A DNA stretch of 64,000 nucleotides from Rhizobium sp. FKL33. GTDB taxonomy: Bacteria > Pseudomonadota > Alphaproteobacteria > Rhizobiales > Rhizobiaceae. The stretch covers positions 62,001 to 126,000 of the forward strand of contig NZ_STFX01000021.1 of NCBI RefSeq assembly GCF_005222915.1, given 5' to 3'. Made by a program: the position numbers and the translations under genes. Numbering within the stretch: the first letter of the stretch is position 1; every line of letters begins with the position of its first letter. A model generated the notes under the pieces. The model had not been told where the DNA came from and did no database searches. It saw nothing but the letters and a program-made list of their open reading frames with translations. Of the stretch, positions 1-9,537 are shown in pieces.

Positions 1-233
1 ATGTTCATCGAGGTTTCGCGACGCAGATCGCCTTCGACCTGGTAGTCGCGGTCGATGGTTTCGCGGATCTGCAGGACTTCAGCGTCGGTGAGCTGATGAA
101 CGCGACGGTCGGCAGCGATGCCGGCCTTCTCGATGATTTCCTGAGCGAATTTCGGGCCGATCCCATGAATGTAGGTCAGCGCGATGACGACGCGCTTCTG
201 AGTCGGGATGTTGACGCCAGCTATACGGGCCAC
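1..233 (-). CDS. rpsM: 30S ribosomal protein S13 (N-terminal part, runs off the window)
   Basis: S13 sits in the head of the 30S subunit and contacts 23S rRNA and P-site tRNA. The visible 77 codons start MARIAGVNI, the standard S13 N-terminus. The start codon is GTG at 233-231, preceded by AAGGAGAA at good spacing; no ATG fits the family N-terminus. The C-terminal third lies beyond the left edge. It follows adk after a 230-bp gap that contains a hairpin and a TTGACA hexamer (minus strand, 329-334), so rpsM may have its own promoter, although no clear -10 is visible. The identification is secure. Confidence 0.95.
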   Translation of the reverse strand, partial: MARIAGVNIPTQKRVVIALTYIHGIGPKFAQEIIEKAGIAADRRVHQLTDAEVLQIRETIDRDYQVEGDLRRETSMN

Positions 234-414
234 GCCTGTTCTCCTTGCATTCCGCTTGCCATCCGGCAATCGGTTGTTGTTTCACGACCGCGAACGGCCG
301 CCTGTTGCCTTTTATCCGGTTCGCTTCATGTCAAAAACGACCGTAACGGGTTTTCCCACATCAGGGGAAATCCGCGCCGATCGCTTTAAATCTTTCGCGA
401 GTTGGCGCGTCATT

Positions 415-447
415 AGCGGAAAAGCCTTAAAAAGGCAACCTTCCGCT
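415..447 (-). terminator. Hairpin downstream of adk
   Basis: AGCGGAA at 415-421 pairs with TTCCGCT at 441-447, and an inner GCCTT/AAGGC stem stacks within it. On the minus strand it lies about 17 bases after the adk stop. No T-tract follows on that strand, so it is better described as a terminator-like or mRNA-stabilising hairpin than a confirmed terminator. Confidence 0.4.
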
Positions 448-463
448 AAAAGTTTTTTGGATG

Positions 464-1114
464 TCACACGCGCGAGAGAATCGTTTCAATCGCTGCCGTT
501 ACTTCATCGATCGGAGCCATGCCGTCAACCGGCTTGAGCAGGCCCTTGCCATGATAATAGCCGATCAGGGGAGAGGTCTTCTTGTAATAGTCCTGCAGAC
601 GCGTTGTCATGGTTTCGGCATTGTCGTCGGGACGACGCTTGAACTCATGACCGCCGCACTTGTCGCAGGTGCCATCGACCTTCGGACGGTGATTCTTGTC
701 GTGATAGCCGGCGCCGCAGGTTGCGCAGGTGTAGCGACCCGAAACGCGCTGGACCAGCACGGCGTCGTCCACCTGCATCTCGATGACGACATCGAGTTTC
801 ATGCCCTTGGCCGACAACATCACATCGACGGAATCGGCCTGCACCAGCGTGCGCGGATAACCATCCAGAATGAAACCCCTGGCGCAGTCCGGCTGGTCGA
901 TCCGTTCCGACACGATCGCATTGACGATCTCGTCCGACACCAGATTGCCGGCGTCCATCACCGCCTTCGCCCGCTTGCCGACTTCCGTGCCCGCAGAAAC
1001 GGCCGCCCGCAACATGTCCCCCGTCGAAAGCTGCGGGATGCCGTGCTTTTCGACAATACGCTGGGCCTGGGTGCCTTTACCGGCCCCCGGCGGCCCCAAC
1101 AGAATAAGCCTCAT
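464..1114 (-). CDS. adk: Adenylate kinase
   Basis: Cytosolic enzyme for AMP + ATP = 2 ADP. The P-loop GPPGAGKGT is at residues 7-15, followed by the AMP-binding segment with [11 protein letters not shown]. The LID region carries a four-cysteine cluster (CATC then CDKC), which in this family binds structural zinc, so this is a zinc-type long-form kinase. Its 216 residues are normal for the long form. The ATG shares one base with the secY stop (TAATG), implying translational coupling. A place between secY and the rpsM group is usual in alphaproteobacteria. Confidence 0.97.
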   Translation of the reverse strand: MRLILLGPPGAGKGTQAQRIVEKHGIPQLSTGDMLRAAVSAGTEVGKRAKAVMDAGNLVSDEIVNAIVSERIDQPDCARGFILDGYPRTLVQADSVDVMLSAKGMKLDVVIEMQVDDAVLVQRVSGRYTCATCGAGYHDKNHRPKVDGTCDKCGGHEFKRRPDDNAETMTTRLQDYYKKTSPLIGYYHGKGLLKPVDGMAPIDEVTAAIETILSRV

Positions 1115-2451
1115 TATCCCCTCTTCCCTCCCCGGAGTTTCGATTTCTTGATGAGTCCCTCATATTGAGTCGCAATGAGGTGCCCCTGGATCTGTGCAAC
1201 CGTATCCAGAGTAACACTAACCACGATCAAAAGCGAAGTACCACCAAGGTAGAACGGCACGCCGGTTTGGGCAATCAGGATTTCAGGCAGAATACAGACA
1301 ACGATCAGATAGGCCGCGCCGATCACCGTAATGCGGGTCAGCACGTAATCGATATATTCGGCGGTCCGCTCACCCGGGCGAATGCCCGGAATGAAGCCGC
1401 CATGCTTCTTGAGATTGTCGGCCGTGTCCTTCGGATTGAACACGATCGCCGTGTAGAAGAAGGCGAAGAAGCCGATCAGGGCCGCGTAGAGCAGCATGTA
1501 AAGGGGCTGGCCATGGCCGAGCGCCGCGACTATAGCGGTGGCCCAGTCCGGCAGCGCGCTGGAGCCGGAGAAGCCGGCCAGCGTGGCGGGCAGCAGCAGC
1601 AGCGACGAGGCGAAGATCGCCGGAATGACGCCCGACGTGTTGAGCTTCAGCGGCAGATGCGACGTGTCGCCCTGGAACATGCGATTGCCGACCTGTCGCT
1701 TTGGATACTGGATCAGCAACCGCCGCTGGGCGCGCTCGAAAAACACGATCATGGCGATGGCGGCGATGGCCACGACGATGACGATGAGAATCACCGCGGT
1801 CGACAGCGTGCCGGTCCGGCCGAGCTCGAGGGTGTTGGCCAGAGCATGCGGAAGAGCTGCGACGATGCCGGCGAAGATGATCAGCGAAATGCCGTTGCCG
1901 ATGCCGCGCGAGGTGATCTGCTCGCCGAGCCACATCAGGAACATCGTGCCGCCGAGCAGCGTGACGACGGTCGAGATGCGGAAGAACCAGCCCGGATCGG
2001 TGACGATCCCCTGCCCGGCTTCCATCGACACCGCGATGCCATAGGCCTGCAGCGTGCCGAGAATGACGGTGCCGTAGCGGGTGTACTGGTTGATCATCTT
2101 GCGGCCCTGCTCGCCCTCTTTCTTGAGCTGCTCGAGCGCAGGGACGACCGAGGTCATCAGCTGAACGATAATCGACGCCGAGATATAGGGCATGATGCCG
2201 AGCGCGAAGATCGCCATGCGGCTGACGGCGCCGCCGGAAAACATGTTGAAGAGGCCGAGAATACCGCCCGCCTGCGACTGAAACGCATTGGCGAAGGCCT
2301 CGGGATTGATGCCTGGCAGCGGAATATAGGTGCCGAGGCGATACACGAGAAGCGCGCCAAGGGTGAACCAGATACGCTTTTTAAGTTCTTCAGCCTTCGA
2401 AAATGTCGAAAAGCTCAGATTGGACGCAAGCTGTTCCGCTGCAGATGCCAT
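1114..2451 (-). CDS. secY: Protein translocase subunit SecY
   Basis: Main channel subunit of the SecYEG translocon in the inner membrane. The 445-residue protein shows the expected run of ten hydrophobic segments. Family landmarks are the N-terminal [20 protein letters not shown] stretch, the plug region around [19 protein letters not shown], and the cytoplasmic loop ending in [16 protein letters not shown]. It follows rplO after 218 bp that hold a strong terminator, so much of its transcription probably starts in that gap, separate from the upstream ribosomal genes. adk overlaps its stop codon by one base. Confidence 0.97.
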   Translation of the reverse strand: MASAAEQLASNLSFSTFSKAEELKKRIWFTLGALLVYRLGTYIPLPGINPEAFANAFQSQAGGILGLFNMFSGGAVSRMAIFALGIMPYISASIIVQLMTSVVPALEQLKKEGEQGRKMINQYTRYGTVILGTLQAYGIAVSMEAGQGIVTDPGWFFRISTVVTLLGGTMFLMWLGEQITSRGIGNGISLIIFAGIVAALPHALANTLELGRTGTLSTAVILIVIVVAIAAIAMIVFFERAQRRLLIQYPKRQVGNRMFQGDTSHLPLKLNTSGVIPAIFASSLLLLPATLAGFSGSSALPDWATAIVAALGHGQPLYMLLYAALIGFFAFFYTAIVFNPKDTADNLKKHGGFIPGIRPGERTAEYIDYVLTRITVIGAAYLIVVCILPEILIAQTGVPFYLGGTSLLIVVSVTLDTVAQIQGHLIATQYEGLIKKSKLRGGKRG

Positions 2452-2624
2452 AACTCTCTCCGCATAACCAAACTCCCGCGGCGTTAGGCCTGGGACTGGC
2501 GGGGTCTTTCCTGTCGAATGAACCGGAAGCGGGCGGCGATAGACATCAACACGGCCTCACCTCTGGCGAATGACCCGGACCGTCTCAACAGACGGATTCC
2601 GGTCGTGAGGCATTCATATAGAAG

Positions 2625-2656
2625 CAAAAACGCCCGGTGTGAAGCACACCGGGCGT
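2625..2656 (-). terminator. Rho-independent terminator between rplO and secY
   Basis: A perfect 12-bp stem (2630-2641 with 2645-2656) has a 3-base loop and is followed on the minus strand by TTTTT (2629-2625). It begins 13 bases past the rplO stop. It should stop or attenuate the spc transcript before secY-adk. Just beyond it on the minus strand is CTATATGA, which resembles an alphaproteobacterial -10 element. Confidence 0.8.
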
Positions 2657-2669
2657 CTTATTCTTCAAC

Positions 2670-3146
2670 TTACTCGGCAGCAGCTGCTTCGCCGAGGATC
2701 TTGACCGAACCGCCGGCCTTTTCGACCTTTTCAGCGGCCGGCTTGGAAGCGCCGGACACTTCGAAGGTCACCTTGGCGGTCAGTTCGCCGTCGGACAGCA
2801 GGCGGACGCCGTCCTTGATGCGGCGGATCACGCCAGCGGCCTTGAGAGCGGCGGCGTCGACGGTCTTGGAGACGTCGAGCTTGCCGGCGTCAACAGCCTG
2901 CTGCACCCGGCCGAGCGACACGATGACGTAGTCGGCGGCGAAGATGTTGTTGAAGCCGCGCTTCGGCAGGCGACGATAGATCGGCATCTGGCCGCCTTCG
3001 AAGCCGTTGATGGCGACGCCCGAACGGGCCTTCTGACCCTTGACGCCGCGACCGCCGGTCTTGCCGGTGCCGGAACCGATACCACGGCCAACGCGCTTGC
3101 GCGACTTCAGCGCGCATTCATTGTCCTTGACTTCGTTCAGTTTCAT
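2670..3146 (-). CDS. rplO: 50S ribosomal protein L15
   Basis: L15 binds 23S rRNA late in 50S assembly. The N-terminus [20 protein letters not shown] and the glycine-rich [20 protein letters not shown] segment (about residues 22-42) are typical of the family, as is the basic [14 protein letters not shown] motif. Its 158 residues are normal for alphaproteobacteria. It is the last gene of the rpsE-rpmD-rplO group, 15 bp after rpmD, and is followed by a strong terminator. Confidence 0.97.
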   Translation of the reverse strand: MKLNEVKDNECALKSRKRVGRGIGSGTGKTGGRGVKGQKARSGVAINGFEGGQMPIYRRLPKRGFNNIFAADYVIVSLGRVQQAVDAGKLDVSKTVDAAALKAAGVIRRIKDGVRLLSDGELTAKVTFEVSGASKPAAEKVEKAGGSVKILGEAAAAE

Positions 3147-3161
3147 TGTCGTGTCTCCGTC

Positions 3162-3356
3162 TTACTTTTCGTCGACGATGCGCACGAGGTGGCTGACCTT
3201 GGCAATCATGCCACGGACAGACGGCGTGTCTTCGAGCGTACGGGTGCGGTGCAGCTTGTTGAGACCGAGGCCGATCAGGGTCTTTTCCTGACGGTCGGGG
3301 CGACGGGTCGGAGAACCGATCTGCTCAACGGTGATCGTCTTCTTTGCTTCAGCCAT
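3162..3356 (-). CDS. rpmD: 50S ribosomal protein L30
   Basis: Small 64-residue 50S protein. The pattern [20 protein letters not shown], then [20 protein letters not shown] and [11 protein letters not shown], is the L30 signature. It lies between rpsE (11 bp upstream) and rplO (15 bp downstream) in the normal spc order. The ATG at 3356 is the only sensible start. Confidence 0.95.
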   Translation of the reverse strand: MAEAKKTITVEQIGSPTRRPDRQEKTLIGLGLNKLHRTRTLEDTPSVRGMIAKVSHLVRIVDEK

Positions 3357-3367
3357 CTTACGAATCC

Positions 3368-3943
3368 TTATTCTTCGGAAGCAGCGGCGGCGCCGATGGA
3401 CGCGCGACGATTCTGAAGCGTCGCGTACTTGATGCCGCGCTGAGCAGCGATGTCCTTCGGGTGAACCTGGTTCTTCAGAGCGTCGAAGGTGGCGCGAACC
3501 ATGTTGTAGGGGTTCGACGAACCGGTCGACTTGGCGACGACGTCATGAACGCCGAGCGTTTCGAAGACGGCGCGCATCGGACCACCGGCGATGATGCCGG
3601 TACCAGCCTTGGCGGAACGCAGCAGAACCTTGCCGGCGCCATGACGGCCGTTGACGTCGTGATGCAGCGTGCGGCCATCGCGCAGCGGCACGAAGATGAG
3701 GTCGCGCTTGGCGGCTTCGGTGGCCTTGCGGATGGCTTCCGGCACTTCGCGCGCCTTGCCATGACCGAAACCAACGCGGCCCTTCTGGTCGCCGACGACG
3801 ACGAGAGCGGCAAAGCCGAAACGACGGCCGCCCTTCACCACCTTGGCGACGCGATTGATGGCGACCAGCTTGTCGACGAACTCGCTGTCGCGTTCTTCAC
3901 GGTTCGAACGCTCTTCGCGCGAACCACGCTTTTCCTGTGCCAT
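3368..3943 (-). CDS. rpsE: 30S ribosomal protein S5
   Basis: S5 helps form the mRNA entry tunnel and contributes to decoding fidelity. The 191-residue protein has a charged N-terminal extension ([19 protein letters not shown]), then the double-stranded RNA-binding domain [19 protein letters not shown] with [15 protein letters not shown], and the C-terminal domain containing [13 protein letters not shown]. It is separated from rplR by 133 bp with two stable hairpins, so its expression may be set apart from the genes upstream. Confidence 0.97.
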   Translation of the reverse strand: MAQEKRGSREERSNREERDSEFVDKLVAINRVAKVVKGGRRFGFAALVVVGDQKGRVGFGHGKAREVPEAIRKATEAAKRDLIFVPLRDGRTLHHDVNGRHGAGKVLLRSAKAGTGIIAGGPMRAVFETLGVHDVVAKSTGSSNPYNMVRATFDALKNQVHPKDIAAQRGIKYATLQNRRASIGAAAASEE

Positions 3944-3988
3944 TGTCCTTTTCCTTTTTCTTTTCCGGGTGCAAACGGCAGTTTACAT

Positions 3989-4021
3989 AAAAGCCCTGGG
4001 TCCTCAGAAAGGCTCCAGGGC
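3989..4021 (-). terminator. Hairpin with T-tract between rplR and rpsE
   Basis: GCCCTGG at 3993-3999 pairs with CCAGGGC at 4015-4021. On the minus strand the stem is followed by TTTT (3992-3989). The 15-base loop makes it weaker than the rplO terminator. With the second hairpin at 4053-4072 it fills most of the rplR-rpsE gap inside the spc operon, so partial termination or RNA processing is likely. Confidence 0.5.
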
Positions 4022-4052
4022 CGGTTCAATGAAGCATAGCTTCAAAGGGGAA

Positions 4053-4072
4053 GAGCCCGGCGAACCGGGCTC
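4053..4072 (-). terminator. UUCG-type hairpin just after rplR
   Basis: GAGCCCGG (4053-4060) and CCGGGCTC (4065-4072) form a perfect 8-bp stem that reads as a TTCG tetraloop hairpin on the minus strand, starting 4 bases past the rplR stop. It is followed by TTCCCCTTTG. A hairpin this close to a stop codon often marks a 3' end or stabilises the upstream message. Confidence 0.5.
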
Positions 4073-4076
4073 GACA

Positions 4077-4439
4077 TCAGAAGTTCAGACCGCCTTCGCG
4101 GGCTGCATCGGCGAGAGCCTTGATGCGGCCGTGATAGATGAAGGCGCCGCGGTCGAAGACCACGTCCTTCACGCCGGCTGCAACGGCGCGCTCGGCCACG
4201 AGCTTGCCAACAGCGGCGGCGGCGGAAACGTCAGCGCCGGTCTTCAGAGAAGAACGGAGGCCGGCGTCGAGCGTCGAAGCGGCGGCGAGAGTGCGGCCGG
4301 CCACGTCGTCGATGATCTGCGCGTAGATGTTCTTGGAAGAACGATGCACGGACAGACGCGGACGACCATTGGCGACAGCCTTGATCTGACGGCGGACGCG
4401 GCTTGCGCGCTGCACGAGCTTTTCTTTAGTGCTAGCCAT
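4077..4439 (-). CDS. rplR: 50S ribosomal protein L18
   Basis: L18 carries 5S rRNA into the 50S central protuberance together with L5. The 120-residue sequence has the family features [29 protein letters not shown] and the C-terminal [20 protein letters not shown]. It begins 12 bp after rplF. Two hairpins follow the stop codon. Confidence 0.96.
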   Translation of the reverse strand: MASTKEKLVQRASRVRRQIKAVANGRPRLSVHRSSKNIYAQIIDDVAGRTLAAASTLDAGLRSSLKTGADVSAAAAVGKLVAERAVAAGVKDVVFDRGAFIYHGRIKALADAAREGGLNF

Positions 4440-4451
4440 TTTGCGTCTTCC

Positions 4452-4985
4452 TTACTTCTTCTTGCCTTCCTTGCGGACGATGCGCTCCCCGGCGTATTTC
4501 ACGCCCTTGCCCTTATAGGGCTCGGGACCGCGATATTCGCGGATCTCAGCAGCGACCTGGCCGACGACCTGCTTGTTGATGCCGGTGACGACGATTTCCG
4601 TCGGCTTGGGGCAAGCAAGCGAGATGCCTTCCGGCGGCTGATAGATCACGTCGTGGGAGAAGCCGAGCTGAAGCTGCAGGTTCTTGCCCTGCATCGCGGC
4701 GCGGTAACCGACGCCGGTGATTTCAAGCTTCTTCTCATAGCCGTCCTTCACACCCTTGAAGAGATTCTCAATCATGGTGCGGGACATGCCCCACTTAGCG
4801 CGGGCGTCCTTGGATTCGTTGGCCGGAGCCACCGAGATCACGTTGTTTTCCTGGGACAGAACAACTTCGTCATTTGCGACGAAGACGAGTTCGCCCTTCG
4901 GGCCCTTTGCCGTTACCTTCTGTCCTTCGACAGTGGCGGTCACGCCTGCAGGCACCTGAACGGGCTTTTTACCGATACGAGACAT
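4452..4985 (-). CDS. rplF: 50S ribosomal protein L6
   Basis: L6 lies near the GTPase-associated centre of the 50S subunit. The 177-residue protein begins [19 protein letters not shown] and ends with the conserved [20 protein letters not shown] region followed by a lysine-rich tail. Both halves of the duplicated L6 fold are present. It is spaced 42 bp from rpsH upstream and 12 bp from rplR downstream. Confidence 0.97.
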   Translation of the reverse strand: MSRIGKKPVQVPAGVTATVEGQKVTAKGPKGELVFVANDEVVLSQENNVISVAPANESKDARAKWGMSRTMIENLFKGVKDGYEKKLEITGVGYRAAMQGKNLQLQLGFSHDVIYQPPEGISLACPKPTEIVVTGINKQVVGQVAAEIREYRGPEPYKGKGVKYAGERIVRKEGKKK

Positions 4986-5027
4986 TTTTCTTACCTGTCT
5001 GTTCGTTACGCGAAACCGTCAGCTCGA

Positions 5028-5426
5028 TCAGAAGATCGAGCAGAGCAGTTCGCCGCCAACATTCTGTTCGCGAGCCTGGTGATCGGCCATCACGCCCTTC
5101 GGAGTCGAAAGGATGGTGATGCCGAGACCGTTCGCGACCTGCGGAATGGACTTGACCGAGACATAGACCCGGCGGCCCGGCTTGGACACGCGGTCGATCT
5201 TGCGGATGACCGGCGCGCCTTCGTAGTACTTCAGCTCGATGTTGAGCTCGGACTTGCCGTTCTCGAAATCGACCTTGCTGTAGCCACGGATGTAGCCTTC
5301 CGCCTGCAGCACGTCGAGGACGCGAGCGCGGAGGTTGGAAGCCGGCGTGGAAACCGACGACTTGCGACGGGCAACGCCGTTGCGGATACGGGTGAGCATA
5401 TCACCCAAGGGATCAGACATGGACAT
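5028..5426 (-). CDS. rpsH: 30S ribosomal protein S8
   Basis: S8 is a primary 16S rRNA binder and, in E. coli, the autogenous translational repressor of the spc operon. The 132-residue sequence has [17 protein letters not shown] at the N-terminus and the conserved C-terminal block [20 protein letters not shown]. It starts 12 bp after rpsN. Whether the E. coli type of autoregulation applies here cannot be read from the sequence. Confidence 0.97.
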   Translation of the reverse strand: MSMSDPLGDMLTRIRNGVARRKSSVSTPASNLRARVLDVLQAEGYIRGYSKVDFENGKSELNIELKYYEGAPVIRKIDRVSKPGRRVYVSVKSIPQVANGLGITILSTPKGVMADHQAREQNVGGELLCSIF

Positions 5427-5438
5427 CGCTTGCCCTCC

Positions 5439-5744
5439 TTACCAGCTGGACTTCACAATGCCGGGAATCTGCCCGAAGTTGCCGAGCTGGCGGAGCGCCA
5501 CGCGCGACATCTTGAGCTTCCGGTAGAATGCGCGCGGACGACCGGTGACTTCGCAACGATTGCGAATGCGGGTCTTGGAGCCGTTGCGCGGCAGTTCGGC
5601 CAGCTTGAGGGTAGCCCGGAACCGCTCTTCGATCGGAAGATCACGGTCCTGGATGATTGCCTTCAGCTTGGCGCGCTTATTGGCCTGCTGAGCAACCAGC
5701 TTACGGCGGCGCTTGTTTTTCTCAACTGCGCTCGTTTTCGCCAT
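5439..5744 (-). CDS. rpsN: 30S ribosomal protein S14 (zinc-independent, long type)
   Basis: S14 sits in the 30S head. At 101 residues and without a CxxC pair, this is the long zinc-independent form. The start [20 protein letters not shown] at 5744 is chosen over an open extension to 5870, because that extension lies antisense-free only by chance, overlaps the rplE 3' end and has no family resemblance. The C-terminal [20 protein letters not shown] motif is diagnostic. It lies between rplE and rpsH as usual. Confidence 0.96.
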   Translation of the reverse strand: MAKTSAVEKNKRRRKLVAQQANKRAKLKAIIQDRDLPIEERFRATLKLAELPRNGSKTRIRNRCEVTGRPRAFYRKLKMSRVALRQLGNFGQIPGIVKSSW

Positions 5745-5776
5745 TGGTTTTTCCTTTTCTACGCTCGTCGTTACGG

Positions 5777-6334
5777 TTACTGACGGAACGGGAAGTTGAA
5801 CTCTTTCAACAGAGCCCGAGCTTCGTCGTCGGTCTTCGCCGTCGTGCAAACGATGATGTCCATGCCCCACATCTGATCAACCTTGTCGTAGTTGATTTCC
5901 GGGAACACGATGTGTTCCTTGATGCCCATGGCAAAGTTGCCGCGTCCATCAAAGCTCTTCGGATTCAGGCCGCGGAAGTCGCGAACGCGCGGCAGCGCGA
6001 TGTTGACCAGGCGATCCATGAATTCATACATGCGGGCGCCGCGCAGGGTGACCTTCGCGCCGATCGGCATGCCTTCGCGGACCTTGAAGCCTGCAATCGA
6101 ATTGCGGGCGCGCGTCACGACGGCCTTCTGGCCGGCGATCGCCGAGAGGTCCTGAGCGGCGACGGACGGCTTCTTCGAATCGGCCGTCGCTTCGCCAACG
6201 CCCATGTTGATGACGATCTTGTCCAGACGGGGGATCATCATTTCATTGGCGTAGTTGAAATGCTCCTGCAGCGCCTTGCGGATGCGGGAGACGTATTCCG
6301 TCTTGAGCCGGGGCTCGTACTTAGCTTCAGCCAT
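5777..6334 (-). CDS. rplE: 50S ribosomal protein L5
   Basis: L5 binds 5S rRNA and forms a bridge to S13 in the 30S subunit. The 185-residue protein contains the family block [15 protein letters not shown], the basic [20 protein letters not shown] segment and GHNTAIN-like [14 protein letters not shown]. Its ATG lies 8 bases inside the 3' end of rplX, so the two are translationally coupled. Confidence 0.97.
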   Translation of the reverse strand: MAEAKYEPRLKTEYVSRIRKALQEHFNYANEMMIPRLDKIVINMGVGEATADSKKPSVAAQDLSAIAGQKAVVTRARNSIAGFKVREGMPIGAKVTLRGARMYEFMDRLVNIALPRVRDFRGLNPKSFDGRGNFAMGIKEHIVFPEINYDKVDQMWGMDIIVCTTAKTDDEARALLKEFNFPFRQ

Positions 6335-6638
6335 CGATAGTCACTCCCGAACGCTTGGCCACGCGGACCTTCTTGTCGCCCTCGATCTTGAAACCGACGC
6401 GGGTCGGCTTGCCGTCCTTGGGGTCGGCGATCGCGATGTTCGACAGATGGATCGGAGCTTCCTTGGCGATGATGCCGGCTTCCTGGGAAGCGGTCTGACG
6501 CTGGTGGCGCTTGACAACATTGATACCGCGAACGATGGCGCGATCTTCCTTGGGAATGACCTGGAGGACTTCGCCGGAACGGCCCTTGTCCTTGCCAGTC
6601 AGAATGACGACCTTGTCGCCTTTGCGAATCTTTTGCAT
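6327..6638 (-). CDS. rplX: 50S ribosomal protein L24
   Basis: L24 initiates 50S assembly at the 5' end of 23S rRNA. The 103-residue protein begins [20 protein letters not shown], a KOW-type RNA-binding motif, and continues with [11 protein letters not shown]. It overlaps the start of rplE by 8 bases and follows rplN after 19 bp. Confidence 0.96.
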   Translation of the reverse strand: MQKIRKGDKVVILTGKDKGRSGEVLQVIPKEDRAIVRGINVVKRHQRQTASQEAGIIAKEAPIHLSNIAIADPKDGKPTRVGFKIEGDKKVRVAKRSGVTIDG

Positions 6639-6657
6639 CTCAGTCGTTCCTCGATAA

Positions 6658-7026
6658 TTACAGCACTTCAGGAGCCAGCGAGATGATCTTCATGTGGTTC
6701 TTGGCGCGAAGTTCGCGCGGAACCGGTCCGAAGATACGGGTGCCGATCGGCTCTTTCTTGTTGTCGATGAGAACGGCTGCATTGGTGTCGAAGCGGATCA
6801 CGCTGCCGTCGGCGCGGCGGATGTCCTTGGCGGTGCGAACCACCACGGCCTTCATCACGTCGCCCTTCTTCACGCGCCCACGCGGGATGGCTTCCTTGAT
6901 CGAGACGACGATGATGTCGCCGATCGAAGCGTATTTACGCTTGGAGCCGCCCAGCACTTTGATGCACATGACACGACGGGCGCCGGAATTGTCCGCCACG
7001 TCGAGGTTTGTTTGCATCTGAATCAT
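6658..7026 (-). CDS. rplN: 50S ribosomal protein L14
   Basis: L14 lies at the 30S-50S interface near the factor-binding side. The start [20 protein letters not shown] is the universal L14 N-terminus, so the ATG at 7026 is used although the frame stays open to 7107. The internal block [20 protein letters not shown] and the C-terminal SLAPEVL confirm it (122 residues). It is the first gene of the spc operon; 203 bp with two hairpins separate it from rpsQ. Confidence 0.97.
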   Translation of the reverse strand: MIQMQTNLDVADNSGARRVMCIKVLGGSKRKYASIGDIIVVSIKEAIPRGRVKKGDVMKAVVVRTAKDIRRADGSVIRFDTNAAVLIDNKKEPIGTRIFGPVPRELRAKNHMKIISLAPEVL

Positions 7027-7128
7027 GTCAGGTCGCCTTCTTGTTATGACCGGAACGGTTGGATTTGACCCATGGGTCGAATCCCCTGATCCGGCTTGTC
7101 GATCCAAGTTTCACTGGAATGGGCGCGT

Positions 7129-7154
7129 CATATAGAAAGCACGCCCAAAATCAA
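7129..7154 (-). promoter_or_regulatory. Possible spc promoter upstream of rplN
   Basis: On the minus strand TTGATT (7154-7149) is followed by CTATATGA, with TATATG at 7134-7129. The 14-base spacing is short of the usual 16-18, so the -35 assignment is doubtful. The same CTATATGA string occurs past the rplO terminator upstream of secY. The position matches the S10/spc operon boundary known from E. coli. Confidence 0.3.
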
Positions 7155-7198
7155 GTCTTTTCTCAAAAAGACTTCACGCCCGGACGTTATTTCCGGGC
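7153..7198 (-). terminator. Tandem hairpins between rpsQ and rplN
   Basis: In transcription order the first stem is GCCCGGA/TCCGGGC (7178-7184 with 7192-7198). The second is a perfect 9-bp AAGTCTTTT/AAAAGACTT stem (7153-7161 with 7166-7174) with a 4-base loop, followed by GATTTTGG. They lie 31-77 bases past the rpsQ stop and probably end or attenuate the S10 operon transcript. Confidence 0.55.
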
Positions 7199-7229
7199 GC
7201 GATGTGCAAAAGCATCAGGCTGTTACGGC

Positions 7230-7466
7230 TCAATTGTGAACCGTGACGACCTTCCAGCACTTGTCCTTAGAGATCGGCGCGCATTCCTCGATGGAAACGA
7301 CGTCGCCGGTCTTCACGGTGTTGTTTTCGTCATGGGCCTTGTACTTCTTGGAACGGCGGACCGTCTTCTGAAGCAGCGGGTGGGCAAAGCGACGCTCGAC
7401 GCGGACCACGACGGTCTTGTCGTTCTTATCGCTGACGACGGTGCCCTGAAGAATGCGTTTCGGCAT
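7230..7466 (-). CDS. rpsQ: 30S ribosomal protein S17
   Basis: S17 is an early-binding 16S rRNA protein with an OB fold. The chosen start ATG at 7466 gives [20 protein letters not shown], the usual N-terminus; AAGGAA lies at normal spacing upstream. A TTG five codons earlier would place the start inside the rpmC stop and is unlikely. The protein has 78 residues and the family stretch [20 protein letters not shown]. It is the last gene of the S10 operon. Confidence 0.96.
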   Translation of the reverse strand: MPKRILQGTVVSDKNDKTVVVRVERRFAHPLLQKTVRRSKKYKAHDENNTVKTGDVVSIEECAPISKDKCWKVVTVHN

Positions 7467-7477
7467 TTTTAATTCCT

Positions 7478-7678
7478 TCAAGCCTTGGCTTCGGCCGCCT
7501 TCTGGCGGGCGATGGTTTTGATGCGGGCAATATCCTTGCGCACTTCATCGATGCGGGCGGTCTTTTCAAGCTGACCGGTCGCCTTCTGGAAGCGGAGGTT
7601 GAACTGCTCCTTCTTGAGCTTGGCAAGCTCGTCGTTCAGCTGGTCGGCGCTCAGCGCGCGAACATCAGACGCTTTCAT
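7478..7678 (-). CDS. rpmC: 50S ribosomal protein L29
   Basis: L29 lies beside the 50S exit tunnel next to L23. The 66-residue all-helical protein has the typical pattern [20 protein letters not shown] and [20 protein letters not shown]. It is spaced 11 bp from both rplP and rpsQ. Confidence 0.95.
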   Translation of the reverse strand: MKASDVRALSADQLNDELAKLKKEQFNLRFQKATGQLEKTARIDEVRKDIARIKTIARQKAAEAKA

Positions 7679-7689
7679 TCGTCTTCTCC

Positions 7690-8103
7690 TTATTCGGCGA
7701 TGCGCTGGACGAAGCGCGTCTTGACGGAGAGCTTCGCGGCGCCCAGACGAAGGGCTTCGCGGGCAAGCTCTTCGCTCACGCCGTCGATCTCAAACATGAT
7801 ACGGCCGGGCTTGACGCGGCAAGCCCAGTATTCCACCGAGCCCTTGCCCTTACCCATGCGGACTTCGGTCGGCTTGGCGGTCACCGGAACGTCCGGGAAC
7901 ACGCGGATCCAGACGCGACCGGCGCGCTTCATGTGGCGGGTGATCGCGCGGCGGGCCGCTTCGATCTGGCGGGCGTTGACGCGATCCGGCTCCTGGGCCT
8001 TCAGGCCGTATTCACCGAAGGCGAGGTCGGAACCACCCTTGGCGACGCCATGGATGCGGCCCTTGAACTGCTTGCGGTACTTCGTACGCTTTGGCTGCAA
8101 CAT
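7690..8103 (-). CDS. rplP: 50S ribosomal protein L16
   Basis: L16 organises the A-site region of the 50S subunit. The 137-residue protein begins [19 protein letters not shown] and has the conserved [20 protein letters not shown] and [20 protein letters not shown] blocks. It lies between rpsC (33 bp) and rpmC (11 bp). Confidence 0.97.
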   Translation of the reverse strand: MLQPKRTKYRKQFKGRIHGVAKGGSDLAFGEYGLKAQEPDRVNARQIEAARRAITRHMKRAGRVWIRVFPDVPVTAKPTEVRMGKGKGSVEYWACRVKPGRIMFEIDGVSEELAREALRLGAAKLSVKTRFVQRIAE

Positions 8104-8136
8104 TTTCTATTCTCCAACTCTGCCGTTACGCGCCAA

Positions 8137-8847
8137 TTACGCGTTTTCGCGGCGGCGGTTGTTGTTGCCGCCCTGGTTGTCACCTTCCAGCGCACGACGC
8201 TCGGAGGCCATCGGATCATGCTCGAGGATTTCGCCCTTGAAGATCCAGACCTTGATGCCGCAGACGCCGAAAGCCGTATGGGCTTCAGCGACGCCGTAAT
8301 CGATGTCGGCGCGCAGCGTGTGCAGCGGCACGCGACCTTCGCGGTACCATTCGGTGCGGGCGATTTCCGCGCCGCCGAGACGGCCGGCGCAGGTGATCTT
8401 GATGCCTTCGGCGCCAAGACGCATCGCGGACTGAACGGCGCGCTTCATGGCGCGGCGGAAAGCAACGCGGCGCTCGAGCTGCTGGGCGATCGACTGCGCG
8501 ACGAGCGTGGAGTCGATTTCCGGCTTGCGCACTTCAACGATGTTGAGATGCGTTTCCGAAGAGGTCATGTCGGCGACCTTCTTGCGGAGCTTCTCGATGT
8601 CTGCGCCCTTCTTGCCGATGATGAGGCCCGGGCGAGCCGAGTGGATCGTGACGCGGCACTTCTTGTGCGGACGCTCGATGACCACCTTGGCGATGCCGGC
8701 GGACTTCAGTTCGTTCATCAGATAGGTGCGGATTGCCAGGTCTTCATGAAGAAGCTGGCCGTATTCGGCGTTGTCTGCGAACCAACGGCTGTCCCAGGTG
8801 CGGTTGATGCCGAGACGGAAGCCGATCGGATTGATTTTCTGACCCAT
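8137..8847 (-). CDS. rpsC: 30S ribosomal protein S3
   Basis: S3 forms part of the mRNA entry channel. The 236-residue protein starts [20 protein letters not shown]. The KH-type RNA-binding core is marked by [20 protein letters not shown] (about residues 69-90), and the C-terminal domain by [20 protein letters not shown]. An asparagine/arginine-rich tail ends the protein. Its ATG shares one base with the rplV stop. Confidence 0.97.
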   Translation of the reverse strand: MGQKINPIGFRLGINRTWDSRWFADNAEYGQLLHEDLAIRTYLMNELKSAGIAKVVIERPHKKCRVTIHSARPGLIIGKKGADIEKLRKKVADMTSSETHLNIVEVRKPEIDSTLVAQSIAQQLERRVAFRRAMKRAVQSAMRLGAEGIKITCAGRLGGAEIARTEWYREGRVPLHTLRADIDYGVAEAHTAFGVCGIKVWIFKGEILEHDPMASERRALEGDNQGGNNNRRRENA

Positions 8848-9236
8848 TATGCAGCCTCCTCATTTTCGGCGACTTCCCGGACGACGATCGTCAGGTGCGA
8901 GAACGGACGCTCGATGCGCGAAGCGCGGCCGCGGCCACGGGCGTGGAAGCGCTTCATCACGATCGACTTGCCCACATAGGCCTCGGCGACGACGAGAGAG
9001 TCGACGTCTAGGTCGTGGTTGTTTTCCGCATTCGCGATGGCCGATTCGAGGGTCTTCTTGACCGTCGAAGCGATGCGCTTGCGGGAGAATTCGAGCTCGG
9101 CGAGAGCGCGATCGACCTTCTTGCCGCGGATGAGAGCGGCGACGAGGTTGAGCTTCTGCGGGCTGACGCGGATGGTGCGGGCGACTGCCTGCGCTTCGTT
9201 GTCCTTGAGCCGGCGTTCGGTTTTAGCCTTGCCCAT
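8847..9236 (-). CDS. rplV: 50S ribosomal protein L22
   Basis: L22 has a globular domain at the tunnel exit and a loop that lines the nascent-peptide tunnel. The 129-residue protein contains [20 protein letters not shown] and the tunnel-loop region ending [20 protein letters not shown]. It follows rpsS by 2 bp and overlaps rpsC by one base, so it is tightly coupled. Confidence 0.96.
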   Translation of the reverse strand: MGKAKTERRLKDNEAQAVARTIRVSPQKLNLVAALIRGKKVDRALAELEFSRKRIASTVKKTLESAIANAENNHDLDVDSLVVAEAYVGKSIVMKRFHARGRGRASRIERPFSHLTIVVREVAENEEAA

Positions 9237-9238
9237 GA

Positions 9239-9517
9239 TTACTTCCTCTTCGCCTTCTTATCCGCGCCGTGACCGTAATAGGTCCGGGTCGGAGAAAATT
9301 CGCCGAACTTGTGTCCGACCATTTCTTCCGTGACCAGCACCGGAACGTGCTTGGCGCCGTTGTAGACCCCGAAGGTCAGACCAACGAACTGCGGAAGAAT
9401 GGTGGAGCGACGGCTCCACATCTTGATGACTTCACTGCGGCCGCCTGCGCGCACCTTCTCAGCCTTCTTGAGAAGATATCCGTCGACAAACGGGCCTTTC
9501 CAAACTGAACGAGCCAT
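9239..9517 (-). CDS. rpsS: 30S ribosomal protein S19
   Basis: S19 sits in the 30S head next to S13. The 92-residue protein starts [20 protein letters not shown] and has the signature [20 protein letters not shown] plus [20 protein letters not shown]. It lies between rplB (20 bp) and rplV (2 bp). Confidence 0.97.
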   Translation of the reverse strand: MARSVWKGPFVDGYLLKKAEKVRAGGRSEVIKMWSRRSTILPQFVGLTFGVYNGAKHVPVLVTEEMVGHKFGEFSPTRTYYGHGADKKAKRK

Positions 9518-9537
9518 TTAATGACTTCCTCTCTCAA

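Noticed and set aside
7069-7078. CCCATGGG palindrome between rpsQ and rplN
   Set aside because: Short palindrome around an ordinary restriction-type sequence, without support as an operator.
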